Positions 42,458-50,266 of a stretch of DNA of 53,553 nt are shown here, in pieces. The stretch covers positions 1-53,553 of the forward strand of contig NZ_AGFF01000004.1 in assembly GCF_000226215.1 (NCBI RefSeq), written 5' to 3'. Source of the DNA: Dietzia alimentaria 72 (lineage in GTDB: Bacteria; Actinomycetota; Actinomycetes; Mycobacteriales; Mycobacteriaceae). A program made the translations under genes and the position numbers. Numbering within the stretch: position 1 is the stretch's first letter; every line of letters starts with the position of its first letter. The notes under the pieces were generated by a model that was not told the origin of the DNA, did no database searches, and saw nothing but the letters and a program-made list of their open reading frames with translations.

Positions 42458-42463
42458 CATAAT
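42458..42463 (+). promoter_or_regulatory. Candidate -10 box of lsr2
   Basis: CATAAT lies 38 bp before the lsr2 ATG at 42501. An AT-rich tract of about 25 bp precedes it, which stands out in this GC-rich window. No good -35 at the right distance is seen. Lsr2 binds AT-rich DNA, so auto-regulation through this tract is plausible but unproven. Confidence 0.3.
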
Positions 42464-42500
42464 GGCCCTGTTAGAGGACAGGCCGGAGCAGGGAGAAAAA

Positions 42501-42839
42501 ATGGCACAGCAGTTTCAGGTGCAGTACATTGACGACCTCGACGGAACGGACCTCGGAAGCGAGGCCAATTCCATCTCGTTTGCCTTTGAAGGCAAAGAAT
42601 ATTCGATCGATCTCAGTGACGAGAACGCAGAGCAGTTCCGTCAGGTGATGGCTCCGTACATCGAGAACGGGAGCCGCGTGACCGGTACCAAGGTGAAGCC
42701 GGCACGTAAGTCCTCCGCAAAGGCCTCATCGGGTGAGACCAAGATCATTCGTGAATGGGCTCGCGCCAATGGTTACGACGTCTCCGATCGCGGACGAATC
42801 CCCGCCGACATCATGGATGCTTACGCCGCGGCAAACTGA
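42501..42839 (+). CDS. lsr2: Lsr2 nucleoid-associated protein (H-NS-like)
   Basis: A 112-aa DNA-bridging protein. The N-terminal dimerisation domain (residues 1-55, beginning [15 protein letters not shown]) and the C-terminal DNA-binding domain with the RGR at 97-99 ([16 protein letters not shown]) match the family. The RGR sits in the AT-rich minor groove, silencing horizontally acquired AT-rich genes. A GGGAG ribosome site 8 nt before the ATG fixes the start. Length equals that of mycobacterial Lsr2. It is followed by a strong terminator hairpin at 42880. Confidence 0.98.
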   Translation: MAQQFQVQYIDDLDGTDLGSEANSISFAFEGKEYSIDLSDENAEQFRQVMAPYIENGSRVTGTKVKPARKSSAKASSGETKIIREWARANGYDVSDRGRIPADIMDAYAAAN

Positions 42840-42879
42840 TAACGCTATTGACGAGCGGTAGTTAAAGCGCGCGGAATTA

Positions 42880-42917
42880 ACAGGGCCCACATTCCCGTTG
42901 AGGGATGTGGGCCCTGT
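42880..42917 (+). terminator. Terminator hairpin after lsr2
   Basis: ACAGGGCCCACAT followed by CCC (42880-42896) pairs with GGGATGTGGGCCCTGT (42902-42917) with only one bulged base; the loop is GTTGA. It begins 41 bp after the lsr2 stop and ends 18 bp before the stop of the convergent enoyl-CoA hydratase-like gene, so it may serve both directions. A short GGTGTT run follows, not a T-tract. Confidence 0.85.
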
Positions 42918-42934
42918 GGTGTTACCCGGCATGC

Positions 42935-43660
42935 TCAGAGCTCGTCGATGGGCTCGACCAGATGGGTCAGAATTCCGGCCACGAGACCCCGGCGGATACC
43001 GGCGTAGTTCTCCCCGCGGAATTGGGCAAGGTCGGAGGCGACCTCCACTGCGCGGTCGAGTACCGCGTCCGCATCGGCGACCTCGTGCGCGATCCCGGCG
43101 GCCATCGCGTCCTGGGCACCATAGCGACGGGAGGTGAGCATGGCGGTGCTCGCTACTGCGTGACTCAGACGGGTCGAGATGAGCGCGTTCATTCCCGGTG
43201 GGAACGGCATCCCCAACTGCGCCTCGGGGAGGTTCCAGAACCCCCGGTCCGAACGCATCACCCGATGATCGTGACTCAGTGCAAACATGGCGCCCGCACC
43301 GAACGCGTGTCCGTTGATCGCCGCCACCGTCGGCAGTTCGAGCTGCAGTAGCCGGGCGAGCACCCTCTGTACCCGCGAGACGTACGCGGGAAGCCCGTCC
43401 GGATCGCCGGCGAGGACCCCCAGGTCCAACCCGTTGGAGTAGAACTTCCCGACGCCGGTCGTGACGAGGGCGGCCGGCCCCTCGGAGGCCTCCACCTCGT
43501 CCAGGAGGGCGTCCAGGACGTCGAGGAACGCGGGGGAGAAGGCGTTGTCGGGGGCTGCATCGTCAGGAGACGCGGTCTGCGTCGGCGCCGGCTCGGAGAA
43601 GCGTAGGACAAAGACGGGCCCGTTGCGGCTCAGGTTCGGTATCGGCTGATCAGTAGGCAT
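42935..43660 (-). CDS. Enoyl-CoA hydratase/isomerase family protein
   Basis: A 241-aa crotonase-fold enzyme. The oxyanion-hole and substrate block AAINGHAFGAGAMFALSHDH and the following PEAQLGMPFPPGM are the crotonase hallmark. The first catalytic Glu of hydratases is replaced by a non-acidic residue in this region, and the pattern (FYSNGLDLG) resembles delta3,delta2-enoyl-CoA isomerases. The ATG at 43660 is used because upstream residues contain a Cys-rich stretch with no homology. It is convergent with lsr2. A role in fatty-acid oxidation is inferred. Confidence 0.85.
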   Translation of the reverse strand: MPTDQPIPNLSRNGPVFVLRFSEPAPTQTASPDDAAPDNAFSPAFLDVLDALLDEVEASEGPAALVTTGVGKFYSNGLDLGVLAGDPDGLPAYVSRVQRVLARLLQLELPTVAAINGHAFGAGAMFALSHDHRVMRSDRGFWNLPEAQLGMPFPPGMNALISTRLSHAVASTAMLTSRRYGAQDAMAAGIAHEVADADAVLDRAVEVASDLAQFRGENYAGIRRGLVAGILTHLVEPIDEL

Positions 43661-43788
43661 GCCTGCCAGCGTAGACCCGCAGGTAGGACAGCGTGATGGG
43701 AGTGTTGTGACGTCTGTATCACTGCGCTTCCCGAGACACGCCACGCTGATATGACGCGATCACCACGTCGTCGTCGTACCCTGCCTGG

Positions 43789-44424
43789 GTGACCCCAAGC
43801 TCCGTTCCCGCCCACGCTCACTACGACGAGTCGCTGAGGCGGGGGATCCTCGCCGAGGCCACGAGGCGGCTGACGGACGCGACGCCGGAGAAGCTGGGAC
43901 TGCGGCCCCTCGCCGCGTCTCAGGGCACGTCCACCACCGCGATCTACACGATGTTCGGCGGCAAGTCGGGACTGCTCGCGGCGGTCTCCGAGGAGGCGGA
44001 CCGGCAGCTGGCCACCGCGCTTCGGGAGGCGCTTAGGCACGACAGCGTGGAGGGCGACATGCGGTCACTGTGCCGCGCGTACAGACGCTGGGCACTCGAC
44101 CACCAGGGCCTCTATGGTCTCGTGGTGGCTGAGCCCGTTCGCGCGCCGCACACCGGCGCCCGGCATCGGACCGAGGAGCCCGCAGCCCGGTGGCGCGAGC
44201 CGCTGCTCGAAGTGGTGGACGCGCTGGTCGATGAGGGCGTCTTCCGGTCGTCGGACGTGCTGGAGACCGCCACGGCCATCTGGGCCTCCCTGCACGGGAT
44301 CGTGTCGCTCGAGTTGAGTGTGTGGCGCGAGTCGCCAAGCGCAGAGCAGTACTTTGAGACGCAACTCGCGGCCATCCTGCGCTCCTGGTCCGGCGCCGCG
44401 CGTGCGGAAGGTGCTGTCGGATGA
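43789..44424 (+). CDS. TetR-family regulator (WHG domain)
   Basis: A 211-aa repressor. The N-terminal HTH (GLRPLAASQGTSTTAIYTMFG) binds DNA. The C-terminal part (ATAIWASLHGIVSLEL) resembles the WHG-type TetR C-domain. The GTG start is upstream of five genes all joined by 1-4 bp overlaps, so it likely regulates the run that starts with it. Ligand unknown. Confidence 0.88.
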   Translation: MTPSSVPAHAHYDESLRRGILAEATRRLTDATPEKLGLRPLAASQGTSTTAIYTMFGGKSGLLAAVSEEADRQLATALREALRHDSVEGDMRSLCRAYRRWALDHQGLYGLVVAEPVRAPHTGARHRTEEPAARWREPLLEVVDALVDEGVFRSSDVLETATAIWASLHGIVSLELSVWRESPSAEQYFETQLAAILRSWSGAARAEGAVG

Positions 44425-45275
44425 GCGAGAACGGCCCCTACTCGTTTTTCACTCTCGGGTCCGGCGGCGAGTATCTGCCCACCCGATTCGCTAGTAGTGC
44501 CTGGAGTGACGAGATGATCAACGGGCCGGCGGTGGTCGCCGCGGCGGCACGCTCCCTCCAGGAGGAGCACGGCCTCGAGGGGTTTTTACCCGCCCGCCTC
44601 ACGGTCGACCTGTTTGCGCCGGTGCGCTTCGAGCCACTGATCATCCGCACGGAGGAAGTGCGCAGCGGCAACCGCATCCGCGTGTCCGACGCGTACATCG
44701 AGCAGGACGGCAGAGCCGTCGCGCGCGCGACGCTGGTGCAACTCCGGCACGGTGAGCAGCCGCCGGGCGAGATCTGGCACTCGGGCCGTGTCACCGAGCC
44801 GCCGGAAGAGGTGCTCACCGAGCCGTTGCGCCCCGGTCAGCGGCCATACTTCGGCAGCGACTCCGCGCCGGGCCGCTGGTCCACGGAGATGGGCGCCGCG
44901 CAGGGCAGCGGCCGCAAGAGTTTCTGGCACCGGCCGCTCGACGTGATCGAGAGCGCCCCGGCCACCCCGTTCCAGCGGGCCGCGACGCTGGCGGAGTCGA
45001 CCAGCCTGATGTCGCACTGGGGCACGGAGGGCATCGGATTCATCAACGCGGACCTCACGGTGGCGCTGGCCCGCCTGCCGCGGTCGGAGGACATCGGTAT
45101 CGAGGCCGACGAGCACATCAGCGACGCCGGCGTGGCAGTGGGTTCGGCCACGTTGTTCGACCGCGACGGCGTGTTTGGCACCGGCACGGTCCTTGCCGTG
45201 TCCAACGCGGGCCGCCAGATCGACTTCAGTAAACGCGGCCCCGTCTCCGATTCGGAGAAGGGGACGCGCGCGTGA
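44421..45275 (+). CDS. Acyl-CoA thioesterase-like protein (double hot-dog)
   Basis: A 284-aa protein of the TesB-like/thioesterase superfamily. Two hot-dog-like halves can be traced: PAVVAAAARSLQEEHGLEGF leading to the beta-strands PARLTVDLFAPVRFEPL, and a second half with GFINADLTVALARLP. The catalytic residues are not obvious. Overlaps the TetR gene (ATGA) and the next gene (GTGA). It may hydrolyse medium or long acyl-CoA. Confidence 0.78.
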   Translation: MSENGPYSFFTLGSGGEYLPTRFASSAWSDEMINGPAVVAAAARSLQEEHGLEGFLPARLTVDLFAPVRFEPLIIRTEEVRSGNRIRVSDAYIEQDGRAVARATLVQLRHGEQPPGEIWHSGRVTEPPEEVLTEPLRPGQRPYFGSDSAPGRWSTEMGAAQGSGRKSFWHRPLDVIESAPATPFQRAATLAESTSLMSHWGTEGIGFINADLTVALARLPRSEDIGIEADEHISDAGVAVGSATLFDRDGVFGTGTVLAVSNAGRQIDFSKRGPVSDSEKGTRA

Positions 45276-46096
45276 TCGGCCGACTGACCCGCGACCGGAT
45301 GCTCGACGCCCTTGAGGCGCAGGTCGGTTTGATCAGGTACGCACTGGTCGGTGACGGCTCGGGGCCGGAGGTCGACCTCGCGACGCCGGTGCCGTCGTGC
45401 CCCGACTGGACGGTCCACGACCTGGTGGCCCACATCGGGACCGCCAACTGGTGGGGCGGAGCCAACGTCCGTGACGCGAATCCCGACGCCCGGGCCCGCG
45501 GCATGCGCGCGGTCATGGAGTCTGCGCCGCCGGCCACTGAGGGCGCCGCCGCGCTGGCCGGGTGGTACGCGGATCTCGCCGTCGATGCCCTCGAGATCTA
45601 CACGGACGGCGACCCGGACGACCCCGCCTGGACGTTCGCCGGCCCCGGCCGCGCCGGGTACTGGATGCGACGGCAGTTGCATGAGACCGTGATCCACCGC
45701 TGGGACCTAGAGAAGGCGCTGCAGGGGTCGTCCGGGACCACGCCGCTGTCCGAGGACGTGGCCGTGGACACCGTCGACGAGTTCTGCACTTCTATGAGAC
45801 CACTGATGGCGCTGCTCAGCGGCGAGCTGCCGGCGACGTTGCGGGTGCGCGCGATGCTGCAGGCGCCCGAGGGGCTGGCGAGTGGGGCCGAGCCCGTGGG
45901 GGCGTTGGATCCGGGTTCGGACCTGGAGTGGGTTCTGCCCGGTGCCGACGGCGCGCCCGAGGCTGTGGTCACGGGCCCGCCCGAAACGCTGGCTCTGCTC
46001 CTGTGGGGCCGAGTGGACGCCGATGCCCCCGGCCTCGAGGTGACCGGCGACCGCGCCGCGTTGGACGCTGTCCTGGAGGCCGGGCTCACGGCGTGA
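45272..46096 (+). CDS. Maleylpyruvate isomerase/mycothiol-dependent-type enzyme
   Basis: A 274-aa protein of the TIGR03083 (maleylpyruvate isomerase family, MDMPI/DinB-like) group. Diagnostic elements are CPDWTVHDLVAHIG (metal His and helix of the N-domain) and the conserved RRQLHETVIHRWD helix near residue 135, with His ligands. Members use mycothiol or metal chemistry; the exact reaction here is unknown. A second C-terminal domain (residues about 180-274, ending in a SCP2-like strand pattern) is visible. Coupled by overlaps on both sides. Confidence 0.8.
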   Translation: MIGRLTRDRMLDALEAQVGLIRYALVGDGSGPEVDLATPVPSCPDWTVHDLVAHIGTANWWGGANVRDANPDARARGMRAVMESAPPATEGAAALAGWYADLAVDALEIYTDGDPDDPAWTFAGPGRAGYWMRRQLHETVIHRWDLEKALQGSSGTTPLSEDVAVDTVDEFCTSMRPLMALLSGELPATLRVRAMLQAPEGLASGAEPVGALDPGSDLEWVLPGADGAPEAVVTGPPETLALLLWGRVDADAPGLEVTGDRAALDAVLEAGLTA

Positions 46097-46509
46097 GACT
46101 CCCCGCCGCCTTCGCCCTGGTCACCCTCGGTGGGGCCGTCGGCACCTACGCGCGCGTCGTGGTGTCCCTGGTCATCCCCGATCCGGCGCTCGCCTCGACC
46201 CTGGCCGTCAACATCGTGGGGGCGTTCGCGCTCGGATTTCTGCTCACCCGACTCTCCGATGGTGGAAACGCGGCTGGTGGACGACGACGAGGACTGCGAC
46301 TGCTGCTCGGCACCGGATTCTGCGGCGGGTTCACCACCTACTCGCTCATCGCGCTGCAGGCCGCCACGCTCCTCCGGCAAGGCGAACTCCCCGTCGCGGT
46401 TGCGTACGGCGCCATCACGCTGGCAGCTGGTGCCGTGGCCACACTTCTCGGGATCGTGCTGGCGTCCCCGCGGCGATCGAGCGGGGCACGGGCGGACGCG
46501 CGATCATGA
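46093..46509 (+). CDS. crcB: Fluoride ion channel subunit CrcB (first copy)
   Basis: A 138-aa membrane protein with four helices. Conserved CrcB/Fluc features are GGAVGTYARV near the N-terminus, NIVGAFALGFLL and GFCGGFTTYSLIALQA, where the Phe and Thr/Ser line the fluoride pore. The GTG start overlaps the stop of the MDMPI-type gene. With the adjacent second copy it may form a hetero-dual-topology channel. The Fluc family works as antiparallel dimers. No fluoride riboswitch was recognised upstream. Confidence 0.93.
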   Translation: MRLPAAFALVTLGGAVGTYARVVVSLVIPDPALASTLAVNIVGAFALGFLLTRLSDGGNAAGGRRRGLRLLLGTGFCGGFTTYSLIALQAATLLRQGELPVAVAYGAITLAAGAVATLLGIVLASPRRSSGARADARS

Positions 46510-46928
46510 CCTTTGCACCCGTGGCGTGGGATGACGCCCTGCTGGCCGGGTGGATCGCACTCGGGGGCGGCGCCGGCGCGGCGTTGCGGCATGCGGTGGA
46601 CGTGGCGGTGTCGGCGCGCTGGCGGCGCACGTTCCCCCTGGCGACGTTCCTCATCAACGTGTCGGGCTCCCTCGCCCTCGCGCTGCTCATCGGCTGGTTG
46701 TACGCGGGCGGCGCGGCCGACGAGCTCTCGCTGCCCGTCGCCATGATCGGTACCGGCCTCCTCGGCGGCTACACAACTTTCTCCACCGCCAGCTACGACA
46801 CCTTGCGCCTTTCCCGGGACGGTCGGGTAGGCATGGCGCTGGCATATGCGGTGGGCACGATGGTCTCTACGTTTGCCGTCGCCGCCGTGGGCTTGTGGCT
46901 CGGCGCGTGGTGGGCCACGGTGGGGTGA
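46506..46928 (+). CDS. crcB: Fluoride ion channel subunit CrcB (second copy)
   Basis: A 140-aa paralogue of the preceding gene with the same marks: GGGAGAALRHAVD, FLINVSGSLALALLIG, and GLLGGYTTFSTASYDTLRL. Paired crcB genes usually encode one subunit of each fixed topology. The ATG overlaps the end of the first crcB (ATGA). The following gene begins in its stop codon (TGATG). Both are placed in a TetR-headed operon. Confidence 0.93.
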   Translation: MTFAPVAWDDALLAGWIALGGGAGAALRHAVDVAVSARWRRTFPLATFLINVSGSLALALLIGWLYAGGAADELSLPVAMIGTGLLGGYTTFSTASYDTLRLSRDGRVGMALAYAVGTMVSTFAVAAVGLWLGAWWATVG

Positions 46929-47518
46929 TGGGGCACCGGATGTTCGTCGCGGTAATGCCGCCGGAGAAAGTACGCGAAGAGATGGAGCGGTTCCGCGAGC
47001 CGCGACCTGGCCTGGCGTGGACCGACCCCGCCCAGTGGCACCTCACACTGACGTTCTGCCCAGATGTGGACGACTGGCGCTTTGACGAGCTGACCGAGCG
47101 GCTGGAGGCGGTGGCCCGCAAGCATGAACCGTTCCGACTGCGACTCGCCGGTGCCGGGGCGTTCCCGTCGGTCGAGCGGGCCAAGGTGCTGTGGGCGGGC
47201 GTCGACCAGCCTGACCAGCGGCCACTCAACGCCCTCGCCGCGGGCGCCCGGTCGGCCGCGAATGCCGCGGGCTGCGTCCCGGACGGTGCCCGGTTCCGGC
47301 CGCATCTCACCCTCGCCCGACTGGCCGGCCGTGACGACGCCACCGCGTGGTTACGGGTGCTCGACACGTTCTCGAGCAGCGACTGGGAGGTCTCTGAGAT
47401 CGCGTTGGTCGACTCGTTCCTCGGGGAGGGACCCCGCGGCCGAGCCCGCCACGAGGTGGTGGCCCGGCTTCCGCTGGGCGCGCACGAGCGACGCTGGTGG
47501 GACCCGCCCGGGGGCTGA
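46928..47518 (+). CDS. 2'-5' RNA ligase-like protein (ThpR/LigT family)
   Basis: A 196-aa two-H phosphoesterase. The two H-x-T-x motifs are HLTLTF and HLTLAR, which define the fold's active site. Members are RNA 2',3'-cyclic phosphodiesterases. The ATG overlaps the crcB stop by 1 base (TGATG). Reason for its association with fluoride channels is not known. Confident in the family, not in the in vivo substrate. Confidence 0.9.
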   Translation: MGHRMFVAVMPPEKVREEMERFREPRPGLAWTDPAQWHLTLTFCPDVDDWRFDELTERLEAVARKHEPFRLRLAGAGAFPSVERAKVLWAGVDQPDQRPLNALAAGARSAANAAGCVPDGARFRPHLTLARLAGRDDATAWLRVLDTFSSSDWEVSEIALVDSFLGEGPRGRARHEVVARLPLGAHERRWWDPPGG

Positions 47519-47566
47519 ATCCGGCGGATATCCCGGGTGCTCCCGCCGACGGCTACCGTATGGCGC

Positions 47567-48196
47567 GTGGAACTGATCGGAACCGTTGATGCCGCGAGCC
47601 CTCTTATCGTCGTTGCCCTCGAGCAGGAGGCGCGGCACTTTGTGACCGACTTCCCGGTGCTGGTCACCGGCGTGGGCAAGGTCCGCGCGGCGCTGGCCGT
47701 GGCGTATGCGTTGGGAGGCGGGGCCAGGCCCCGCGAGTTGGTCAACGTGGGCACCGCCGGAGGTCTTCATCCGGGGATGGAGGGCACCCACGAGATCGCC
47801 ACCGTCTTCCAGCACGACTTTGACGACCCCGCCCTCCACGCCGTCACCGGTCGACACGACGGCCCGCCGCTGGGGCTCTCGGTGGCCCGCGCGGTTACGC
47901 CGGACCCCCACCAGCGGATGCCGACCGTGCCGGGCGGTCCCGCGCAGCCCGTACTGGCGACCGGCGACAGCTTTGTGGCCGGCGGGCCCCTGCGGGACCG
48001 TCTCGCTGCGGTCGCCGACCTCGTGGACATGGAGGGCTACGCCGTGGCCGCGGCCGGCGCGGTGCTCGGCGTTCCTACGCGGCTGGTCAAGCATGTGTCC
48101 GACCCCGCCGACGAGTCCGCCGGCGACACCTGGGTCGACAGTGTCGACGCATGTGGGCGTGTGTTGGCGCAGTGGGTCGGTACCCGGCTGGGGTGA
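47567..48196 (+). CDS. Nucleoside phosphorylase/MTA-SAH nucleosidase-like protein
   Basis: A 209-aa phosphorylase-fold enzyme. The family blocks LVNVGTAGGLHPGMEGTHEI, TGDSFVAGG and VDMEGYAVAAAG are visible; in nucleosidases Glu in the last one contacts the ribose. It could cleave 5'-methylthioadenosine or S-adenosylhomocysteine or phosphorylate a nucleoside. The GTG at 47567 is used; another at 47537 adds an extra ten residues with no homology. It is 48 bp after the ligase-like gene and may not be in the coupled run. Confidence 0.85.
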   Translation: MELIGTVDAASPLIVVALEQEARHFVTDFPVLVTGVGKVRAALAVAYALGGGARPRELVNVGTAGGLHPGMEGTHEIATVFQHDFDDPALHAVTGRHDGPPLGLSVARAVTPDPHQRMPTVPGGPAQPVLATGDSFVAGGPLRDRLAAVADLVDMEGYAVAAAGAVLGVPTRLVKHVSDPADESAGDTWVDSVDACGRVLAQWVGTRLG

Positions 48197-48259
48197 GCGC
48201 CGATCCGCCACCATTTGCCTTATTCGAACGCTTGCGCTAGCGCGGCACGGCCGGTAGCA

Positions 48260-48275
48260 TCGTACGTATGTTCTA
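48260..48275 (+). promoter_or_regulatory. SOS (LexA) box-like site
   Basis: TCGTAC-GTAT-GTTCTA matches the mycobacterial/actinobacterial consensus TCGAAC-N4-GTTCGA at 10 of 12 fixed positions. It lies 18 bp before the start of the DUF222-HNH gene. LexA control of 13E12/DUF222 family genes has been described in M. tuberculosis, so damage-inducible control is a reasonable inference. Confidence 0.6.
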
Positions 48276-48293
48276 GTAGGTGGCGGCTCGGGG

Positions 48294-49808
48294 GTGGATG
48301 AAGTGACAACAGTGACGACGACGAGTGGGCTGTCCGCTGTGGGTGACTCGATAGACGAGGTCGACTTCGAGGCGGTCAGCGACGCGGCGCGGTCGGCGAC
48401 TCTCGGGCAGAATCTGGCGGCGGCCACGCGGCTGCAGGCCGCGCACATACTGGTCGCGCAGATGGCCCGCGCCGCCGAGGCGGAGGACGAAGGCTGCGGT
48501 GGGACCTCCCGGCGCCCCGGGTACGCCCGACTGGATCCGCGGGCCCGTGCCCGTGATCACCTTGCGGCCGCATGTCAGCTCACGTGTTGGCATGCCCTGC
48601 GACTGGTGACTGCCGGGGTGCAGATCTTCACCCGGTTGCCTCGACTGCGGTCGGCGGTACTTAAGGGGTTGGTTCCGGAGCAGCTGGCGATCGATCTCGG
48701 GTGCAGGCTCGCGGACGTGCCGGACGCGATTGTGCGCGATGTCGAGGAAGAGGTCATGGCCGGAATCCGCGACGACCTCAATGGTGGGCACCGGCCCAGT
48801 CGCAGGTCTGTGGATTCGCGGATTGACTGGGCGGTCGAGCGCTACGATCCGGCCGGGGCGAAGGACGCCGCTGAGGCTGCTATCCGAACCCGCAAGGTGC
48901 GGATTCGCCCCGATCGCAACGGGATGGCGTCACTGTGGGCAAGAATGCCGGTGGCGGAGGCGGAGCTACTGCGTCAGCGCCTGGAGGCCGATGCTCGCGC
49001 CGCTTTCGAAGACGGTGTGCCGGGAACCATGGACCAACTGCGCGCCGATGCCCTGGCGGCGTTGGCCGTCTACACAGGCAACAGCTGCGCCGGGGCCTGC
49101 CGCGGCGCGGGCCCAGGCGCAGAGGACGGGATCGAGCTCGGTGACGTGCGGGTGGGAGCGGACCTGCCCCGCCCGTCGTTGGGCAACGCCGCCGGAGCAG
49201 GTCAAGCGATCCGGATCAGCGTAATATCCGCAGCCGTGCGCGGCGTGCCGAACCGTGTGGAGTTCGTGGACGGGGCGTACAGCAGTTTCGACTGGCTCTG
49301 CCGGGAACTGCTGGAGGGGGAGGATGCGCGGGTCCGGTTCGAGGTCATCGACCCCGCCCCAGGTGCGGTGGACCGTCCCGACCGGGCCTTGCGCTACGTG
49401 ATCCCCACGGCGTTGTCCGAGCGGATCCGGCTGCGGGACGGCACCTGCCGCCATCCGGGGTGCTCGGTGGCTGCCCGCAACTGTGATGTGGACCACGTGA
49501 TCGCCTTCGACCGGGAAAAACCCGAGTTGGGCGGCCCCACGATGGAGTGGAACCTGGTGTGCCTGTGCCGCAAGCACCACCGAGAGAAGACGTTCGGCAC
49601 CAACGCCTACAGGCCGGGTCCGCTGGGGGAACTCATCATCACCACCGACACCGGGCATCAGCACCGCACAAAACCCCGGGGCCCGTTGGCGCGGGCGCGT
49701 GACGGCATCCGAGAACGCGCGTGGGGCGGATACGTCGACCGGATGATGTCTCCAGACGGCTACATCGCTAATCCGCCGGGCACCAGCACGCAGGCCCGCT
49801 CCGCCTGA
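48294..49808 (+). CDS. DUF222/13E12-family protein with C-terminal HNH nuclease
   Basis: A 504-aa protein of the 13E12-repeat family. A helical DUF222 region occupies residues about 30-300, and the HNH motif (CRHPGCSVAARNCDVDHVIA and NLVCLCRKHHREKT) ends the chain, with Cys pairs for zinc. These are widespread multicopy genes of actinobacteria, sometimes within mobile elements. A GTG at 48294 is taken as start, with GTG at 48303 as alternative. A LexA-like box lies 18 bp upstream. No terminal repeats of a mobile element were found around it. Confidence 0.88.
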   Translation: MDEVTTVTTTSGLSAVGDSIDEVDFEAVSDAARSATLGQNLAAATRLQAAHILVAQMARAAEAEDEGCGGTSRRPGYARLDPRARARDHLAAACQLTCWHALRLVTAGVQIFTRLPRLRSAVLKGLVPEQLAIDLGCRLADVPDAIVRDVEEEVMAGIRDDLNGGHRPSRRSVDSRIDWAVERYDPAGAKDAAEAAIRTRKVRIRPDRNGMASLWARMPVAEAELLRQRLEADARAAFEDGVPGTMDQLRADALAALAVYTGNSCAGACRGAGPGAEDGIELGDVRVGADLPRPSLGNAAGAGQAIRISVISAAVRGVPNRVEFVDGAYSSFDWLCRELLEGEDARVRFEVIDPAPGAVDRPDRALRYVIPTALSERIRLRDGTCRHPGCSVAARNCDVDHVIAFDREKPELGGPTMEWNLVCLCRKHHREKTFGTNAYRPGPLGELIITTDTGHQHRTKPRGPLARARDGIRERAWGGYVDRMMSPDGYIANPPGTSTQARSA

Positions 49809-49817
49809 CCACGCGTG

Positions 49818-50264
49818 TCAGCAGTCGCCGACGCCGACCCACTCCGACAATCCGTCGGAGAAGAGCTGACGCTTCCAGATGGGCACTCCGTGCTTGAGCC
49901 GCTCGATGAGATCCGAGCACGCCGCGAATGCCTCCGCCCGGTGCGGCGCCACCGCCACTGCCACCACAGCGATCTCGCCGACCGGCAACACGCCCACCCG
50001 GTGCACGGCACCCACCCGGACAGGCCCGGCGGCACCGCTCATCTCGGAGGCGATCTGATCGCACAGCCTCTCCAGGACGTCGGCGGCCCTCGGATGAGCC
50101 GAGTACTCGATGTGTTGGACACCGCCGCGGCCGCCATCGTGATCTCGGACGATGCCCGAGAACGTGACCATCGCACCATCGGCGGTGCTCCAGATGGCCT
50201 GCTCAACCTCGCGCGGGTCAATCGCGGAGTCAGTGATCCGGGCCAGCGGACGAGACTCAGTCAT
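49818..50264 (-). CDS. moaE: Molybdopterin synthase catalytic subunit
   Basis: A 148-aa MoaE. The family features are GAMVTFSGIVRDHD, HIEYSAHPRA, VHRVGVLPVGE, and KHGVPIWKRQ, where the Lys pair acts in sulfur transfer from the MoaD thiocarboxylate. The ATG at 50264 has an AAAGGAA ribosome site and starts 2 bp after the moaCB stop, so translation is coupled. MoaD (small subunit) is not in this window. Confidence 0.95.
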   Translation of the reverse strand: MTESRPLARITDSAIDPREVEQAIWSTADGAMVTFSGIVRDHDGGRGGVQHIEYSAHPRAADVLERLCDQIASEMSGAAGPVRVGAVHRVGVLPVGEIAVVAVAVAPHRAEAFAACSDLIERLKHGVPIWKRQLFSDGLSEWVGVGDC

Positions 50265-50266
50265 GG

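Noticed and set aside
45900-46093. Fluoride riboswitch before crcB
   Set aside because: The region is coding, and no matching pseudoknot motif is seen.
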